Assembly (NCBI RefSeq): GCF_009857535.1
Contig: NZ_WWCS01000003.1
Span: 62,001-126,000 of the forward strand
Direction: 5' to 3'
Origin: Duganella margarita
Lineage (GTDB): Bacteria; Pseudomonadota; Gammaproteobacteria; Burkholderiales; Burkholderiaceae_D
DNA length: 64,000 bases
Positions within the stretch are counted from its first letter, which is position 1, and each line of letters begins with the position of its first letter. The translations under genes and the position numbers were made by a program. Below are positions 24,531-34,009 of this stretch, in pieces. A model generated the notes under the pieces. That model ran no database searches. It was not told the DNA's origin and was given only the letters and a program-made list of their open reading frames with translations.

Positions 24531-25759
24531 CAGATGGCCAGCGCTTCAGTGCGCATCAGGTTGGCCGGCAGGCCAAAGGCTTGCGGGCCGCCGACGGCGG
24601 TAATCGCCTTGCGCACGAAGCGGTCGTCCACCAGATCCCTGGCCACAAAGGCGGGATCGAGTTTTTGCAGGAAGCCGGTGTCGCCTTCCAGGCGGACCTT
24701 CTGCAAGGCGCGCACCATGTGCTCGGTGTACGAGGCAAACGGGTAAGGCTGGAAGTCGATGCGGCGCTGGTTCCAGTCCTTGTGGACGATGATGCCGCTC
24801 TTTTCATAGTCGGCATAATCGGTCACTGTCAGCACCTTGGACAGCACTTGCAGCGCGTGCGGCGTGTATTTGTGGCTGTCGCCGTTGGACAGCAGACGCG
24901 CGGTGTCGAGCTGGTTGGAGCGCGTCCACAGCTGCGCCTTGACGATGGCGTTGGTGACGCGCTGCGCCCATTCGGGACGGGTAGTGATGTCGCGCTCCGA
25001 CAGGAAGGTGACGCAGCAGGCGTGGTTCTTCCACACGTCGCCGGAGAAACGCAGCACCTTGCCGACGCCGGCGGTTTCGGCCAGCGCGTTGAAGGGTTCG
25101 GCGACAATGAAGCCGGCGATCGACTTGCTGGCCAGCGCCGACACCATCTCGGCCGGCGCCAGCACAATCAGGTTGACTTCCTTCGGCCCGATGCTGCCGT
25201 CGCGGCCCTTGCTCACTACCGACAGACCGTTCTTGGCCAGGATCTCCTGCAGCAGCACGTTGTGGATCGAGTACCAGAACGGAATCGCCACTGTCTTGCC
25301 ACCGAGGTCGGTGACCTTGTTGATGTCCTTGGCGACCGTCAGTGCCGAGCCGTTGATGTGGTTCCACGCCACCACCTTGGCCGGGAACCTGGCGCCGTAA
25401 CGCACCGACATGGTGGCCGGCGACAGCAGGTGAATCACGTTGACCTGGCCGGAGACGAAGGCCTCGATGATTTGCGCCCAGCTGCGGAACAGGCGTGGCG
25501 TTTCCGCTTGCAGGCCTTCTGCTTCAAACAGTTTGCGGCCGTGCGCCACCAGCAGCGGCGTGGCGTCGGTGATCGGCAGGTAGCCGATCTTGACCGGCTG
25601 GTCGTCGCCTTTCGGACCTTGCTGGGCCATGGCGTCGCCGGCGAACAGCAGCGGCGCGGCGACGCTGGCGGTGCCCAGTGCGGACACGCGCAGGAAGTCG
25701 CGGCGGGTCATGCCGCAGTCGCAGTCGGAGGATACGCAGATGTGAGGTGCTTGGGTCAT
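24530..25759 (-). CDS. Tat-exported ABC substrate-binding protein (NrtA/CmpA/SsuA-like)
   Basis: A 409-residue binding protein. A short cysteine-rich N-terminus (ICVSSDCDCGM) comes before a clear twin-arginine signal, TRRDFLRVSALGTASVAAP, ending near AMA-Q. The mature part starts VKIGYLPITDATPLLVAHGRKLFEAEGL, typical of the nitrate/bicarbonate/sulfonate group, and includes LGGKTVAIPFWYSIHNVLL and FIVAEPFNALAE. Tat export suggests folding, perhaps with a cofactor or bound ligand, before transport. The four cysteines in the first 15 residues are unusual and will be removed with the signal. Start and stop overlap the neighbouring ATPase and permease genes. Confidence 0.88.
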   Translation of the reverse strand: MTQAPHICVSSDCDCGMTRRDFLRVSALGTASVAAPLLFAGDAMAQQGPKGDDQPVKIGYLPITDATPLLVAHGRKLFEAEGLQAETPRLFRSWAQIIEAFVSGQVNVIHLLSPATMSVRYGARFPAKVVAWNHINGSALTVAKDINKVTDLGGKTVAIPFWYSIHNVLLQEILAKNGLSVVSKGRDGSIGPKEVNLIVLAPAEMVSALASKSIAGFIVAEPFNALAETAGVGKVLRFSGDVWKNHACCVTFLSERDITTRPEWAQRVTNAIVKAQLWTRSNQLDTARLLSNGDSHKYTPHALQVLSKVLTVTDYADYEKSGIIVHKDWNQRRIDFQPYPFASYTEHMVRALQKVRLEGDTGFLQKLDPAFVARDLVDDRFVRKAITAVGGPQAFGLPANLMRTEALAI

Positions 25760-26631
25760 ATGGTGCTTTCTGTCGTAGTGGTAGCGGTGGTGCGTTGGCC
25801 TTGCAGCGCGGCCAGGATGTCGAGCCGCAGCGCGGCGACGGCGGCGCCGTCGGCAAAGCGCGGGCGGGGCAGGTCGACCGTCCATTCGCGGACGATGGCG
25901 CCGGGACGGCCGCCCATCAGCACGATGCGGTCGGCGACCAGGATCGCTTCGTCGATGTCGTGGGTGACCAGCAGCACGGCGGTGTGCCAGCGGTGGACCA
26001 CGTCGACCAGCAGGGTTTGCATTTCGGCGCGGGTGATGGCGTCCAGCGCGGAGAAGGGTTCGTCGGCGAACAGCAGTTCCGGCTGGCGCGCCAGTGCCCG
26101 GGCCAGTGCCACGCGCTGCGCCATGCCGCCGGACAGCGCGGCCGGATAGCGTTTCTCGCTGCCGGACAGGCCGACGGCGTCAATGGCGTCCTGCACGCGC
26201 TGTGTGTGCTCCGCGGCGGCGATCGTCGGCTGGCGCGCAAAGTCCAGGCCAAAGCCGACGTTGGAGGTGACGTTTAACCAGGGCAGCAGGCTGGCCTGCT
26301 GGAATACCAGCGCGCTGCGTGGACTCGGCTCGGTCAGCGGCGCGTCGAGGAACTGCACGCTACCGGTGCTGGGCGGCTGCAAACCGGCCAGCACGCGCAG
26401 CAGCGTGGATTTGCCGCAGCCGCTGCCGCCCAGCAGCGCCACAATCTCGCGCGGCCGCACGCCGAGCGAGATGTCTTTAAACGTAGGCTTGCCACCGGCG
26501 TAGGCAAATGTCAGGCCGTCGGCGCGCAGCGCCCAGCCGTCTGCCGCCGCGTCGCGTGTCGTGCGCACGCCGCCGCTTGGCTCGCCGGCCTGTGCTGCGC
26601 CGCTGGTCGCTCGCTCGCCGTCGCGGCTCAT
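25756..26631 (-). CDS. ABC transporter ATP-binding protein (SsuB/TauB/NrtD-like)
   Basis: A 291-residue ATPase. Walker A is GGSGCGKST, Q-loop FQQASLLPW, signature LSGGMAQRVALARAL, Walker B LLFADEPFSALD and the switch His is in VTHDIDEA. The arrangement matches importers of nitrate, sulfonate and taurine. An N-terminal extension of about 35 residues, rich in Gly, Ala and Arg, precedes the first strand, so a later start is possible, though its ATG overlaps the TGA of the preceding gene by 4 bases. It energises the permease at 23775-24530. Confidence 0.92.
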   Translation of the reverse strand: MSRDGERATSGAAQAGEPSGGVRTTRDAAADGWALRADGLTFAYAGGKPTFKDISLGVRPREIVALLGGSGCGKSTLLRVLAGLQPPSTGSVQFLDAPLTEPSPRSALVFQQASLLPWLNVTSNVGFGLDFARQPTIAAAEHTQRVQDAIDAVGLSGSEKRYPAALSGGMAQRVALARALARQPELLFADEPFSALDAITRAEMQTLLVDVVHRWHTAVLLVTHDIDEAILVADRIVLMGGRPGAIVREWTVDLPRPRFADGAAVAALRLDILAALQGQRTTATTTTESTI

Positions 26632-27698
26632 TGCGTCGCCGCCGCGTGCTTGGCCAGCGCTGCCTGCAGTTGTGTGATGCTCGGCGTGATCACCGGGATG
26701 AACGCCGATTCGCGCCAGCGGCGCGCAAACCCGTCTTCCTCCTGCACCAGATAGGCGTGACCGCCCTTGGCTTGCAATTCCAGCGTGAGCGCCTGCTGCA
26801 CCAGTTCCGCCAGCGCGATGCGCAGCTTGAACATCGACGGCGCAGCGGTGACGAAGCGGCCATCGGCCACGCCGTCCAGCAGTTGCGCGGTCAGCGCAGC
26901 CAATGCCTGCTGCGCGGCGGCGATCTGCTCACCTAGCTGGCCGCGCGCGGCTGCCGCTACCTGCGACGCCTTGTCCAGCGATGCCGCAGCGAGGCCGATC
27001 GACATCCCGCACTGCATGCCGAGGAAGGCCGGCCGCACGCGCGCCAGCCACTCCGGCGCCTGCGTTGCGATGACGTAGTCGGCCGGCGCCGCCACATTCT
27101 CCAGCCGCACCGCAGCCGTGTGACTGCCGCGCATGGCGATCAGTTGCAGATTATCGCTGCGCTGCACGCCATCGTCACCGCTGGCGAACATCGCCACCAG
27201 CGGCGTCGAACCGTCAGCCGGCGCCACGGCCGCCGCCGCGACAAAACGCTGCGGCCGCAGATTAGTAATCCATGCCAGCTTGCCGTTCAAGCGCCAGCCA
27301 TCGCCATCGGCCGTACCCTGCACCGATAACGGCTCCATGCCAGACAAGAATTTCATCGCATTGGACAAACCGGTGGCGCCGGCCAGCGAACCATCCAGCA
27401 GCGCTGGCAGCAAGCGGTCGCGCAGCGCCGTGTTGGAACTTTGCAGCAGATACTCGATAAAGCTGCGCTGGCCCCAATACACAAAGGCCGCCGTCACCGA
27501 GCAGCGTGCCACGTCGGCGATGCCGAGGATGGCGTCGCGCACATCGCCATATTCGCCCGGCTCACCGCCGAGCGCCAGCGGCACGCCGGCGCGGAAGCTG
27601 CCATGCGCGGCCAGCGCCGGCATGACGTCATCGCTGAGCGATTCCGATTGATCGAGCGTGTCGGCGTTCTGCGTCAGCCAATCGTGCAGGGTCGCCAT
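26628..27698 (-). CDS. Acyl-CoA dehydrogenase-like flavoprotein (DszC/SfnB-type monooxygenase possible)
   Basis: A 356-residue member of the acyl-CoA dehydrogenase fold, shorter than the usual 380-400. The middle beta-domain contains LNGKLAWITNL and the C-terminal helical bundle includes QAKGGHAYLVQEEDGFARRWRES cut here to its ends, GGHAYL and ARRWRES. The segment GATGLSNAMKFLSGMEPL is like the flavin-binding stretch of DszC/SfnB/MsuC-type FMNH2-dependent monooxygenases, which act on organosulfur compounds. Location inside an ABC-importer operon, next to an AhpD-like gene, supports degradation of an imported compound rather than fatty-acid oxidation. The catalytic Glu of true dehydrogenases is not obvious. 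Confidence 0.75.
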   Translation of the reverse strand: MATLHDWLTQNADTLDQSESLSDDVMPALAAHGSFRAGVPLALGGEPGEYGDVRDAILGIADVARCSVTAAFVYWGQRSFIEYLLQSSNTALRDRLLPALLDGSLAGATGLSNAMKFLSGMEPLSVQGTADGDGWRLNGKLAWITNLRPQRFVAAAAVAPADGSTPLVAMFASGDDGVQRSDNLQLIAMRGSHTAAVRLENVAAPADYVIATQAPEWLARVRPAFLGMQCGMSIGLAAASLDKASQVAAAARGQLGEQIAAAQQALAALTAQLLDGVADGRFVTAAPSMFKLRIALAELVQQALTLELQAKGGHAYLVQEEDGFARRWRESAFIPVITPSITQLQAALAKHAAATQ

Positions 27699-27700
27699 GC

Positions 27701-28255
27701 TTACACCGCGCCGGGCAGGTAAGGCTGCAACTGCGGATTGACCGGCGTGCCGGCCAGGCTGTTGGCGAAGTTGCACAGCGTCGCCAGGCTGATGCCCAGC
27801 ACCACTTCCAGCGCCTGCTGCTGGTTGTAGCCGGCCGCCAGGAAGGCTTGCAGGTCGGCGTCGGCGACGGCGCCACGGCGTGCGATGACGGCGGTCGCAA
27901 ACGCGGCGACGGCGTCCAGTTTTGCGTCGCCGGTCGGCGCACCCTCGTGCAGCGCGCGCACCGCTTCGGCGGATTGGCCGGCTTTCTTCAGCCAGATGGC
28001 GGTATGGCCGGCGACGCAGAAGTCGCAGCCGTGAATGCGCGCGGCGGTGATCTGCACCACTTCGCGTTCGGCCAGCGACAGGCTGGCGCGCGCGTTGATG
28101 CCGGAAACGGTCAGGTAGGTTTCCAGCGCCACCGGCGCGTTGGCCAGCACGCCGATCAGGTTAGGCAGGTAGCCGTTGTTGGCGATGGCTTTTTCGACGA
28201 ACTGGCGGCTGTCTTCAGGCGCGGTGTCGAGGGTGTGCAGGGTCAGACGGGACAT
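27701..28255 (-). CDS. AhpD-like / carboxymuconolactone decarboxylase family protein
   Basis: A 184-residue all-helical protein of the CMD/AhpD superfamily. The active-site pair CxxC with the following His is intact: GCDFCVAGHTAIWLK, preceded by LSLAEREVVQITAARIHG. AhpD-type members act as thiol-dependent peroxidases; others are uncharacterised partners of oxidation pathways. The domain is duplicated in outline (second half ATAVIARRGAVADADLQAFLAAGY). It is the first gene of the operon, two bases before the flavoprotein gene. It may detoxify peroxide made by that enzyme. Confidence 0.88.
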   Translation of the reverse strand: MSRLTLHTLDTAPEDSRQFVEKAIANNGYLPNLIGVLANAPVALETYLTVSGINARASLSLAEREVVQITAARIHGCDFCVAGHTAIWLKKAGQSAEAVRALHEGAPTGDAKLDAVAAFATAVIARRGAVADADLQAFLAAGYNQQQALEVVLGISLATLCNFANSLAGTPVNPQLQPYLPGAV

Positions 28256-28348
28256 GGTGGGCTTTCATAAACATTGACGACATATTATCAGCGCGCCACG
28301 GATTTGACACCATGTCCAAAAGTCGCGGTTTTGTGTTCAAACGTCTTT

Positions 28349-29269
28349 TTATGCGGCGGCGCGCAGTTGGCGGCGGTAGGCGCCGGGCTGCTCGCCGACG
28401 ATGCGTTTGAAGGCGCGCGTGAATGCGGCATGCGATTGGTAGCCGACGTGGCTGGCTGCCTGCTCGACCGAGTCGCCGGCGTTCAGCCGCTGGGTGGCCA
28501 GCCGCATGCGCAGGTGCAGCAGGAACTGCGCCGGCGTGACGCCGCCGGCGCCGGTGAAGTGCTTGCAGAAGGCCGCCCGCGACATGTGCGCGGCCGCCGC
28601 CATGCGCGCGATTGACCAGTCTTCGCCTGGACTTTGCAGCATCTGGTCCAGTAACGCCATGAACTCGCCGCGCTGTGCCAACGCCAGCAGCCCGGCGCCC
28701 AGCGCCTCGCGCTGGCTGGCGTGGCGGATCAAATAGAAGAACAGCAGCTCCACCAGCCGCGCAATCAGCGGCGATGGCTTGTCCGGATCGCCGCCGGTTT
28801 CGGCCAGGATCATGTCGAACAGCGCGGCGGTGCGGCCCAGCGCAGCGTCGCCGCTGCGGCATACCAGGTAAGCGGGGAACGACGCCACCACCAGCGGACT
28901 CAAAGCGCCGCTGAAGCGGAAGAAGCCGCAGGCCAGGCCCGCGCTGTCCGGCTCCGCCGCCCCGCCCAGCGGCCGCATGGCGGGGCGCTGTAGCGGGATG
29001 GCCGGATCGGCCGAAGGGCTGAGAAAGTGCGGCACGTCGCTCATCAGGAACACCCCATCGCGCGCCTGCAGGTGCACGGGCGGCTGGCCGTCGATGTGCA
29101 GATAGCAGTCGCCCTCCAGCACCAGGTGGAAACTGGCCAGCGCCTTGCCGGCCGTGGAGGCGCGCCATGGGCCGCAATAGCGGCCCACGTGCAGCGCGGC
29201 GGCGTCCAGCTCGATGCTGTTCAACAGCCATTGGGCGAGTTTGTCGGAGGTGGCGGCTTGCATGGCCAT
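28349..29269 (-). CDS. AraC-family transcriptional regulator (cupin-type N-terminus)
   Basis: A 306-residue regulator. The N-terminal half is a cupin_6-like ligand domain (ASFHLVLEGDCYLHIDGQPP, VFLMSDVPHFL). The C-terminal third has the two helix-turn-helix motifs of AraC proteins: IARMAAAAHMSRAAFCKHF and VEQAASHVGYQSHAAFTRAFKR, ending in GEQPGAYRRQ. It lies 93 bases upstream of the AhpD-ACAD-ABC operon on the same strand and probably controls it. ATG 29269 is used; an ATG two codons later is equally possible. The gap 28256-28348 carries no evident operator. Confidence 0.9.
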   Translation of the reverse strand: MAMQAATSDKLAQWLLNSIELDAAALHVGRYCGPWRASTAGKALASFHLVLEGDCYLHIDGQPPVHLQARDGVFLMSDVPHFLSPSADPAIPLQRPAMRPLGGAAEPDSAGLACGFFRFSGALSPLVVASFPAYLVCRSGDAALGRTAALFDMILAETGGDPDKPSPLIARLVELLFFYLIRHASQREALGAGLLALAQRGEFMALLDQMLQSPGEDWSIARMAAAAHMSRAAFCKHFTGAGGVTPAQFLLHLRMRLATQRLNAGDSVEQAASHVGYQSHAAFTRAFKRIVGEQPGAYRRQLRAAA

Positions 29270-29397
29270 GATTGTAAAACGTGTGGCGTGCTGCGGCCAG
29301 AACGGATTCGGCATATCCTTATGCGGCCAGCGTGGCAAAGCGGCCCGGCGCCGATCCAAGGTATAATCTGGGGCTAATTATAGAAAGGATGCATAAC

Positions 29398-29940
29398 ATG
29401 AAGATTGCCAAGAATACAGTCGTGACTGTGAATTACAAACTGTCCGATGCCCAGGACAATCTGATCGAAGACGGCCGTCAGCCTATGGTCTACCTGCACG
29501 GTGGCTACGAGAACACCCTGCCGAAGATCGAAGAAGAGCTGGATGGCAAGGAAGTCGGCTACTCGTCGATTATCCAGATCGAACCGGAAGATGCGTTCGG
29601 CGATTACGACGCAGCGCTGGTCAAGGTCGAGGCGCGCAACCGCCTGCCGGAACCGCTGGAAGTGGGCATGCAGTTTGAAGGCATGCCGGACGGCGAAGGC
29701 GACGATGAGGCCATGATCTTCACCGTGACCGATATCGCTGACGACAAAGTGGTCCTGGACGGCAATCACCCGCTGGCCGGCATGGCGCTGCGTTTCTCGC
29801 TGAACGTCGCTGACGTGCGCGAAGCCACCGACGAAGAAATCGCCCACGGTCACGTGCACGGCGCCCACGGCCACCACCACGGTGACGAGGACGACGAAGG
29901 CGAAGAGGGCGACCACGTCGCCATCCACCCGATTCACTAA
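29398..29940 (+). CDS. slyD: FKBP-type peptidyl-prolyl cis-trans isomerase SlyD
   Basis: A 180-residue folding helper and nickel-binding protein. The FKBP domain starts KNTVVTVNYKLSDAQDNLIEDG; the insert-in-flap chaperone domain runs from about residue 70 to 125 with VGMQFEGM; a metal-binding tail rich in His, Asp and Glu (HGHVHGAHGHHHG, then EDDEGEEG) ends the protein. SlyD assists nickel insertion into hydrogenase and urease in other bacteria. Start ATG 29398 follows GAAAGGA by 8 bases. A perfect TATAAT lies at 29362-29367, a likely -10 with no clear -35. Confidence 0.93.
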   Translation: MKIAKNTVVTVNYKLSDAQDNLIEDGRQPMVYLHGGYENTLPKIEEELDGKEVGYSSIIQIEPEDAFGDYDAALVKVEARNRLPEPLEVGMQFEGMPDGEGDDEAMIFTVTDIADDKVVLDGNHPLAGMALRFSLNVADVREATDEEIAHGHVHGAHGHHHGDEDDEGEEGDHVAIHPIH

Positions 29941-29953
29941 TCGGTTGTAGCGC

Positions 29954-30934
29954 TTAGTCGCTTGCCGCGGCGCTGCCGCCCTTGATGGAGAACAGGGCGG
30001 CGGCGCCCGGCGTCACATGCACTTCGGCCCAGTCCGAGGTCATGGTCACATGCCCGACGTTGCCGCGCCACTGGATGGCCGGTTCGGGATGCGCCCCCGG
30101 CGCTACCGGCTGGGCATCAATCAGCAATACCGTCCCCTTGTATTTTTCCGCCATGCCGCGAATCTGTTTGCGCGCTTCGGCGAAGCCATCCTGTTTGGTC
30201 CTGAAACTGGACAGCAGCGAGAAACCTTCTTCCGCCGTGACGCCGGCATCGCCATCCGAGAACAGCACCAGGCCATGCATCTTTTCGCGTTCGGCCAGCG
30301 TGAACAGCCGATGCAGCCACGCGCGGTTGGCCACCAGGCGATCTTCGAACTCGCTGTTGCGGCCCGCTTCCGGACGATAGTGGTTGTTATTGGCCGGAAG
30401 GTTGATGGTGGCGAATAGCACCTTGCCGTATTCCCAGTGCGCGTTCTCCGCATAGCTGCGGAACTTGGCGGTGGCCGACAAGCGGGTTACCTGCAGGCGG
30501 CGCGCGCCGAGCGATTCGGCATCGACGTAAAACACTTCGCGCAGGCGGTTCAGGCGTTCGATCGCGTTGGAGCGGCCGGCCGAATTGAGGCACGCGCTCC
30601 AGTCGCTGCCAGCCAGCGACACGACCATCGGCACAGACGATTCATTCAGCAGCTCGCGGCGCTGGGCGTACAGCTTGTCGCTGCATGGCTCGGTAATGGA
30701 CTTGATGCCGGTGGCGACCACGAAGGCCGGATTGGCTTGCGCCGCTTCGGCAATGGCGCGCTTCAGCGCCGCTTCGTCGCGGCCGTGTTGCAGCGGATGG
30801 CCGATGACGCCGAATTCGAAGTTGCGCGGCGCTACCGGCGGCGATGCCGGCGCGGCGTGAGTTACATGCGCCGCCATCACCGCCAGCACCATCAAGGCGG
30901 TTGGCAGCGTGCGGCGGCGCATGCGCGGCGTCAT
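29954..30934 (-). CDS. Exported protein of unknown function (degenerate calcineurin-type phosphoesterase suspected)
   Basis: A 326-residue protein with a signal peptide ([23 protein letters not shown]). The pattern [11 protein letters not shown], then [31 protein letters not shown] and [11 protein letters not shown] recalls the strand order of calcineurin-like metallophosphoesterases found in envelope proteins, but the expected first Asp-x-His is replaced (GVIGHP), so catalysis is doubtful. It starts inside the end of mutS: its ATG and the mutS TGA share 4 bases (ATGA), so it should be translated after mutS. No partner explains why an exported protein is coupled to mismatch repair. Confidence 0.65.
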   Translation of the reverse strand: MTPRMRRRTLPTALMVLAVMAAHVTHAAPASPPVAPRNFEFGVIGHPLQHGRDEAALKRAIAEAAQANPAFVVATGIKSITEPCSDKLYAQRRELLNESSVPMVVSLAGSDWSACLNSAGRSNAIERLNRLREVFYVDAESLGARRLQVTRLSATAKFRSYAENAHWEYGKVLFATINLPANNNHYRPEAGRNSEFEDRLVANRAWLHRLFTLAEREKMHGLVLFSDGDAGVTAEEGFSLLSSFRTKQDGFAEARKQIRGMAEKYKGTVLLIDAQPVAPGAHPEPAIQWRGNVGHVTMTSDWAEVHVTPGAAALFSIKGGSAAASD

Positions 30935-33609
30935 GCTTGCGCCGACTCCGTCAGGCGCTTCAGCTGGTACAGGCGCTCCAGCGCTTCGCGCGGCGTCAAC
31001 GCGTCCGGGTCCAGATCGTACAGCGCGTCGAGCAGTTCGCGCATCGCCGGGCTGGCGGCGGCGGCCGGCGCATCGACTTCTTCATCATTGGCATCGACCG
31101 ACGGCGCGGCAAACAAATCCAGCTGCGGCGTGGCGTCCAGCGCCTGTGCTTCCAGTCGCGCCAGATGCTTGCGCGCGGCCTTGATCACCGGCTGCGGCAC
31201 GCCAGCCAGTTGCGCCACCTGCAAACCGTAGCTCTGCGAGGCCGGGCCATCCTGCACCGCGTGCAGGAACACGATGGTGTCCTTGTGTTCCACCGCCGAC
31301 AGGTGCACATTGCTGGCGGTGGGATGGCTGTCCGGCAGCTGCGTCAGTTCGAAGTAGTGAGTGGCGAACAGCGAGAAGCTGCGGCTGGTTTCGATCAGAT
31401 GGCGCGCAATCGCCCACGCCAGCGCCAGGCCGTCGAAGGTCGAGGTGCCGCGGCCGATTTCGTCCATCAGCACCAGCGAGTTTTCGGTGGCGCCGTTCAG
31501 AATCGCGGCCGCTTCGGTCATCTCCACCATGAAGGTCGAACGGCCGCCGGCCAGATCGTCGGTGGCGCCGATGCGGGTGAAGATGCGGTCGATCGGGCCG
31601 ATCACGGCACTTTGCGCCGGCACGTAGCTGCCCATGTAGGCCAGCAGCGTAATCAGCGCCACCTGGCGCATGAAGGTCGATTTACCGCCCATGTTAGGAC
31701 CGGTAATCAGCAGCAGGCGGCGTTCGTCGACGAAGCGGCAATCGTTGGCGATGAAGCGTTCGATCTGATTCTCCACCACCGGATGGCGGCCTTCCTTGAT
31801 GTTGATGCACGGCGTGGCCACCAGCTCCGGCGCGCACCAGTTGTGGCGCAGCGCGTGGTCGGTGAGGGCGGTCAGCGTGTCCAGCTGCGCCAGCGCGCGG
31901 GCGATGGTTTGCAGCACGCCGATGAACGGCGCCAGGTCGCCCAGCAGCTGGTCGTACAGCATCTTCTCGCGCGCCAGTGCGCGGTCCTGCGCCGACAGCG
32001 CCTTGTCTTCAAACGCCTTCAGCTCCGGCGTGATGTAACGCTCGCAGTTCTTCAGCGTCTGGCGGCGACGGTAATCGTCCGGCACCTTGGTGGCCTGGCC
32101 GTTGGTGACTTCGATGTAGAAGCCGTGCACCTTGTTGTACTCCACGCGCAGGTTGGCGATGCCGGTGCGCGCGCGTTCGCGCGTCTCCAGATCGACCAGG
32201 TATTGGCCGGCGTTTTCCGACAGGCCGCGCAGTTCGTCCAGCTCGGCGTCGAAGCCGCGCGCGATCACGCCGCCGTCGCGCACCATCACCGCCGGTTCCG
32301 GCATCACCGCGCGTCGCAGCAGATCGAGGCAGGATTCCGGCGTGGCCAGGTCGGCGTGGATGGCGGCCAGCAGGCCTTGCGCATCGGTCAGCGCGCGCTG
32401 CATGCCGTGGCGCAGCGCCGGCAGTTGCACCAGGCCGTCGCGCAGGCTGGCCAGGTCACGCGGACGCGCCGACAGCAGGGCGATGCGGGTGGTGATGCGT
32501 TCAATGTCCGGCACCTGCGCCAGCGTGTGCGACAGCGAACCGGTGGCGTCGGCCTGCGCCAGCGCGGCGATGGCCTGGTGACGCGAACGCGCCATATTCT
32601 GGTCGCGGCGCGCGTGGTGCAGCCAGTGGCGCAGCAGGCGCGACCCCATCGTCGTGCGGCAGTGGTCCAGCAGCGAGAACAGCGTCGGCGATTCCTGGCC
32701 GCGGATGGTTTCGGTCAGCTCCAGGTTGCGGCGGGTGGCGGCATCGAGACCGATGAACTCATTTTCGGTTTCGGTGGTCAGCGTGCGCACGTGCTGCAGG
32801 CCGCGGCCTTGCGTCGACTGCGCGTAACGCAGCAGCGCGCCGGCCGCGCCGAAGGCCGCGCCCAGGCCATCGGCGCCGAAGCCGGTCAGCGTGGCTACCG
32901 CCAGTTGATCCAGCAGCGCCTTGTGGCCGCTGACGACGTCGAAGTGCCACTCGGGCACGCGGTTGACGTGGCAGGCGGTGTACTCTTCAAACAGCTCGCC
33001 GTTATCGCCGCGCAGCAGCTCGGCCGGGGCGATGCGTTCCAGCTCCTGCTGGATGCGGGTGTTGACCGTGTGCGCGTCGCCCGAGAACTCCATCAGGCGC
33101 AGCGCGCCGCTGGCCAGCGACAGCCACGCCAGGCCGGCGGTGGCCACCTTGCGCTGGCTGATGATGCACAGGGCCAGCAGTGGACGTTCCGATTTTTCCG
33201 GCAGCAGGTCGGCGTCGGTCAGCGTGCCTGGCGTAACCACGCGCATCACCTTGCGCTCGACCGGGCCTTTGCTGGTGGCCGGATCGCCGATCTGTTCGCA
33301 GATGGCGCACGACTCGCCGATCTTGACCAGCTTGGCCAGATAGCCTTCCAGCGAGTGGAACGGCACGCCGCACATCTTGATCGGCTGGCCACCCGACGAG
33401 CCGCGCGCCGTCAGCGTAATGCCGAGAATGCGCGACGCCTTTTCCGCGTCTTCATGGAACAGTTCATAGAAATCGCCCATGCGATAAAACACCAGCATGT
33501 CGGGATGCTGGTTTTTGATGCCCATGTACTGCTGCATCATCGGCGTGAGCTTTTCGGTAGGACTGTTCTTGACGGCGGCGGCGTTGATTTCGTTCGGGAC
33601 GGTGGTCAT
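30931..33609 (-). CDS. mutS: DNA mismatch repair protein MutS
   Basis: An 892-residue protein that recognises mismatches and starts methyl-directed or nick-directed repair. The mismatch-reading Phe-x-Glu motif is in [16 protein letters not shown] near residue 45. The C-terminal ATPase has Walker [36 protein letters not shown] (Walker B and D-loop) and [13 protein letters not shown]. The connector, lever and clamp domains are all represented. The length is normal (E. coli 853). The start ATG 33609 follows AAAGAACCA; sequence further upstream is part of a decayed region. Confidence 0.97.
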   Translation of the reverse strand: MTTVPNEINAAAVKNSPTEKLTPMMQQYMGIKNQHPDMLVFYRMGDFYELFHEDAEKASRILGITLTARGSSGGQPIKMCGVPFHSLEGYLAKLVKIGESCAICEQIGDPATSKGPVERKVMRVVTPGTLTDADLLPEKSERPLLALCIISQRKVATAGLAWLSLASGALRLMEFSGDAHTVNTRIQQELERIAPAELLRGDNGELFEEYTACHVNRVPEWHFDVVSGHKALLDQLAVATLTGFGADGLGAAFGAAGALLRYAQSTQGRGLQHVRTLTTETENEFIGLDAATRRNLELTETIRGQESPTLFSLLDHCRTTMGSRLLRHWLHHARRDQNMARSRHQAIAALAQADATGSLSHTLAQVPDIERITTRIALLSARPRDLASLRDGLVQLPALRHGMQRALTDAQGLLAAIHADLATPESCLDLLRRAVMPEPAVMVRDGGVIARGFDAELDELRGLSENAGQYLVDLETRERARTGIANLRVEYNKVHGFYIEVTNGQATKVPDDYRRRQTLKNCERYITPELKAFEDKALSAQDRALAREKMLYDQLLGDLAPFIGVLQTIARALAQLDTLTALTDHALRHNWCAPELVATPCINIKEGRHPVVENQIERFIANDCRFVDERRLLLITGPNMGGKSTFMRQVALITLLAYMGSYVPAQSAVIGPIDRIFTRIGATDDLAGGRSTFMVEMTEAAAILNGATENSLVLMDEIGRGTSTFDGLALAWAIARHLIETSRSFSLFATHYFELTQLPDSHPTASNVHLSAVEHKDTIVFLHAVQDGPASQSYGLQVAQLAGVPQPVIKAARKHLARLEAQALDATPQLDLFAAPSVDANDEEVDAPAAAASPAMRELLDALYDLDPDALTPREALERLYQLKRLTESAQA

Positions 33610-33760
33610 TGGTTCTTTAGACGATGCGATAAATCTGGTGTTGCGGGAGCGCAAATCGCTCCCGTGCGTAACCCGTCATTCTACCGCTTTCGGTCGCGCT
33701 ACTGGTGAAATCGCGCCGTCGTCATGTCAGCCAGCCGGAAATGCGGCAGCCGCGGGCTTC

Positions 33761-33890
33761 TCAAGCTCCCACCGGCTTGGTGAGGTGGGCATCGAACCTC
33801 CACCAGGCGCTGCGCCACCGATTCGGGATCGTTTGCCAGTTCGCCCATCAACGCCATCATCGCAGCATTTTCCGCCTGAGGGTTAGGGGC
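33761..33890 (-). pseudogene. Remnant of a hybrid histidine kinase / response-regulator gene with internal deletion
   Basis: On the minus strand a frame reads ENAAMMALMGELANDPESV then AQRLVEV, like the N-terminus of GAF-type sensor kinases. One base-shift later, 33796-33761 reads FDAHLTKPVGA and a stop; FDAHLTKPV is the standard end of a receiver domain with its conserved Lys. The pieces are joined with everything between missing. It lies in the 400-base gap between mutS and the intact GAF kinase, same strand. The remaining gap sequence shows no gene. Confidence 0.5.
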
Positions 33891-34009
33891 TTTCGACGGC
33901 CGCTGCTAAAGCAAGTGGGTGTGTATCACCTGGCCGGCGCTGCAGTGTAGGTCAACCGCTGGTAATGCGTGACCCAATGTTGGAGCCACTGCATTCTCCA
34001 CGGGGCGCC

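Noticed and set aside
30844..33708. 954-codon open frame on the plus strand opposite mutS
   Set aside because: Shadow of mutS in a high-GC region; no start signal and low-complexity composition (Gln, Arg, Gly, Val).
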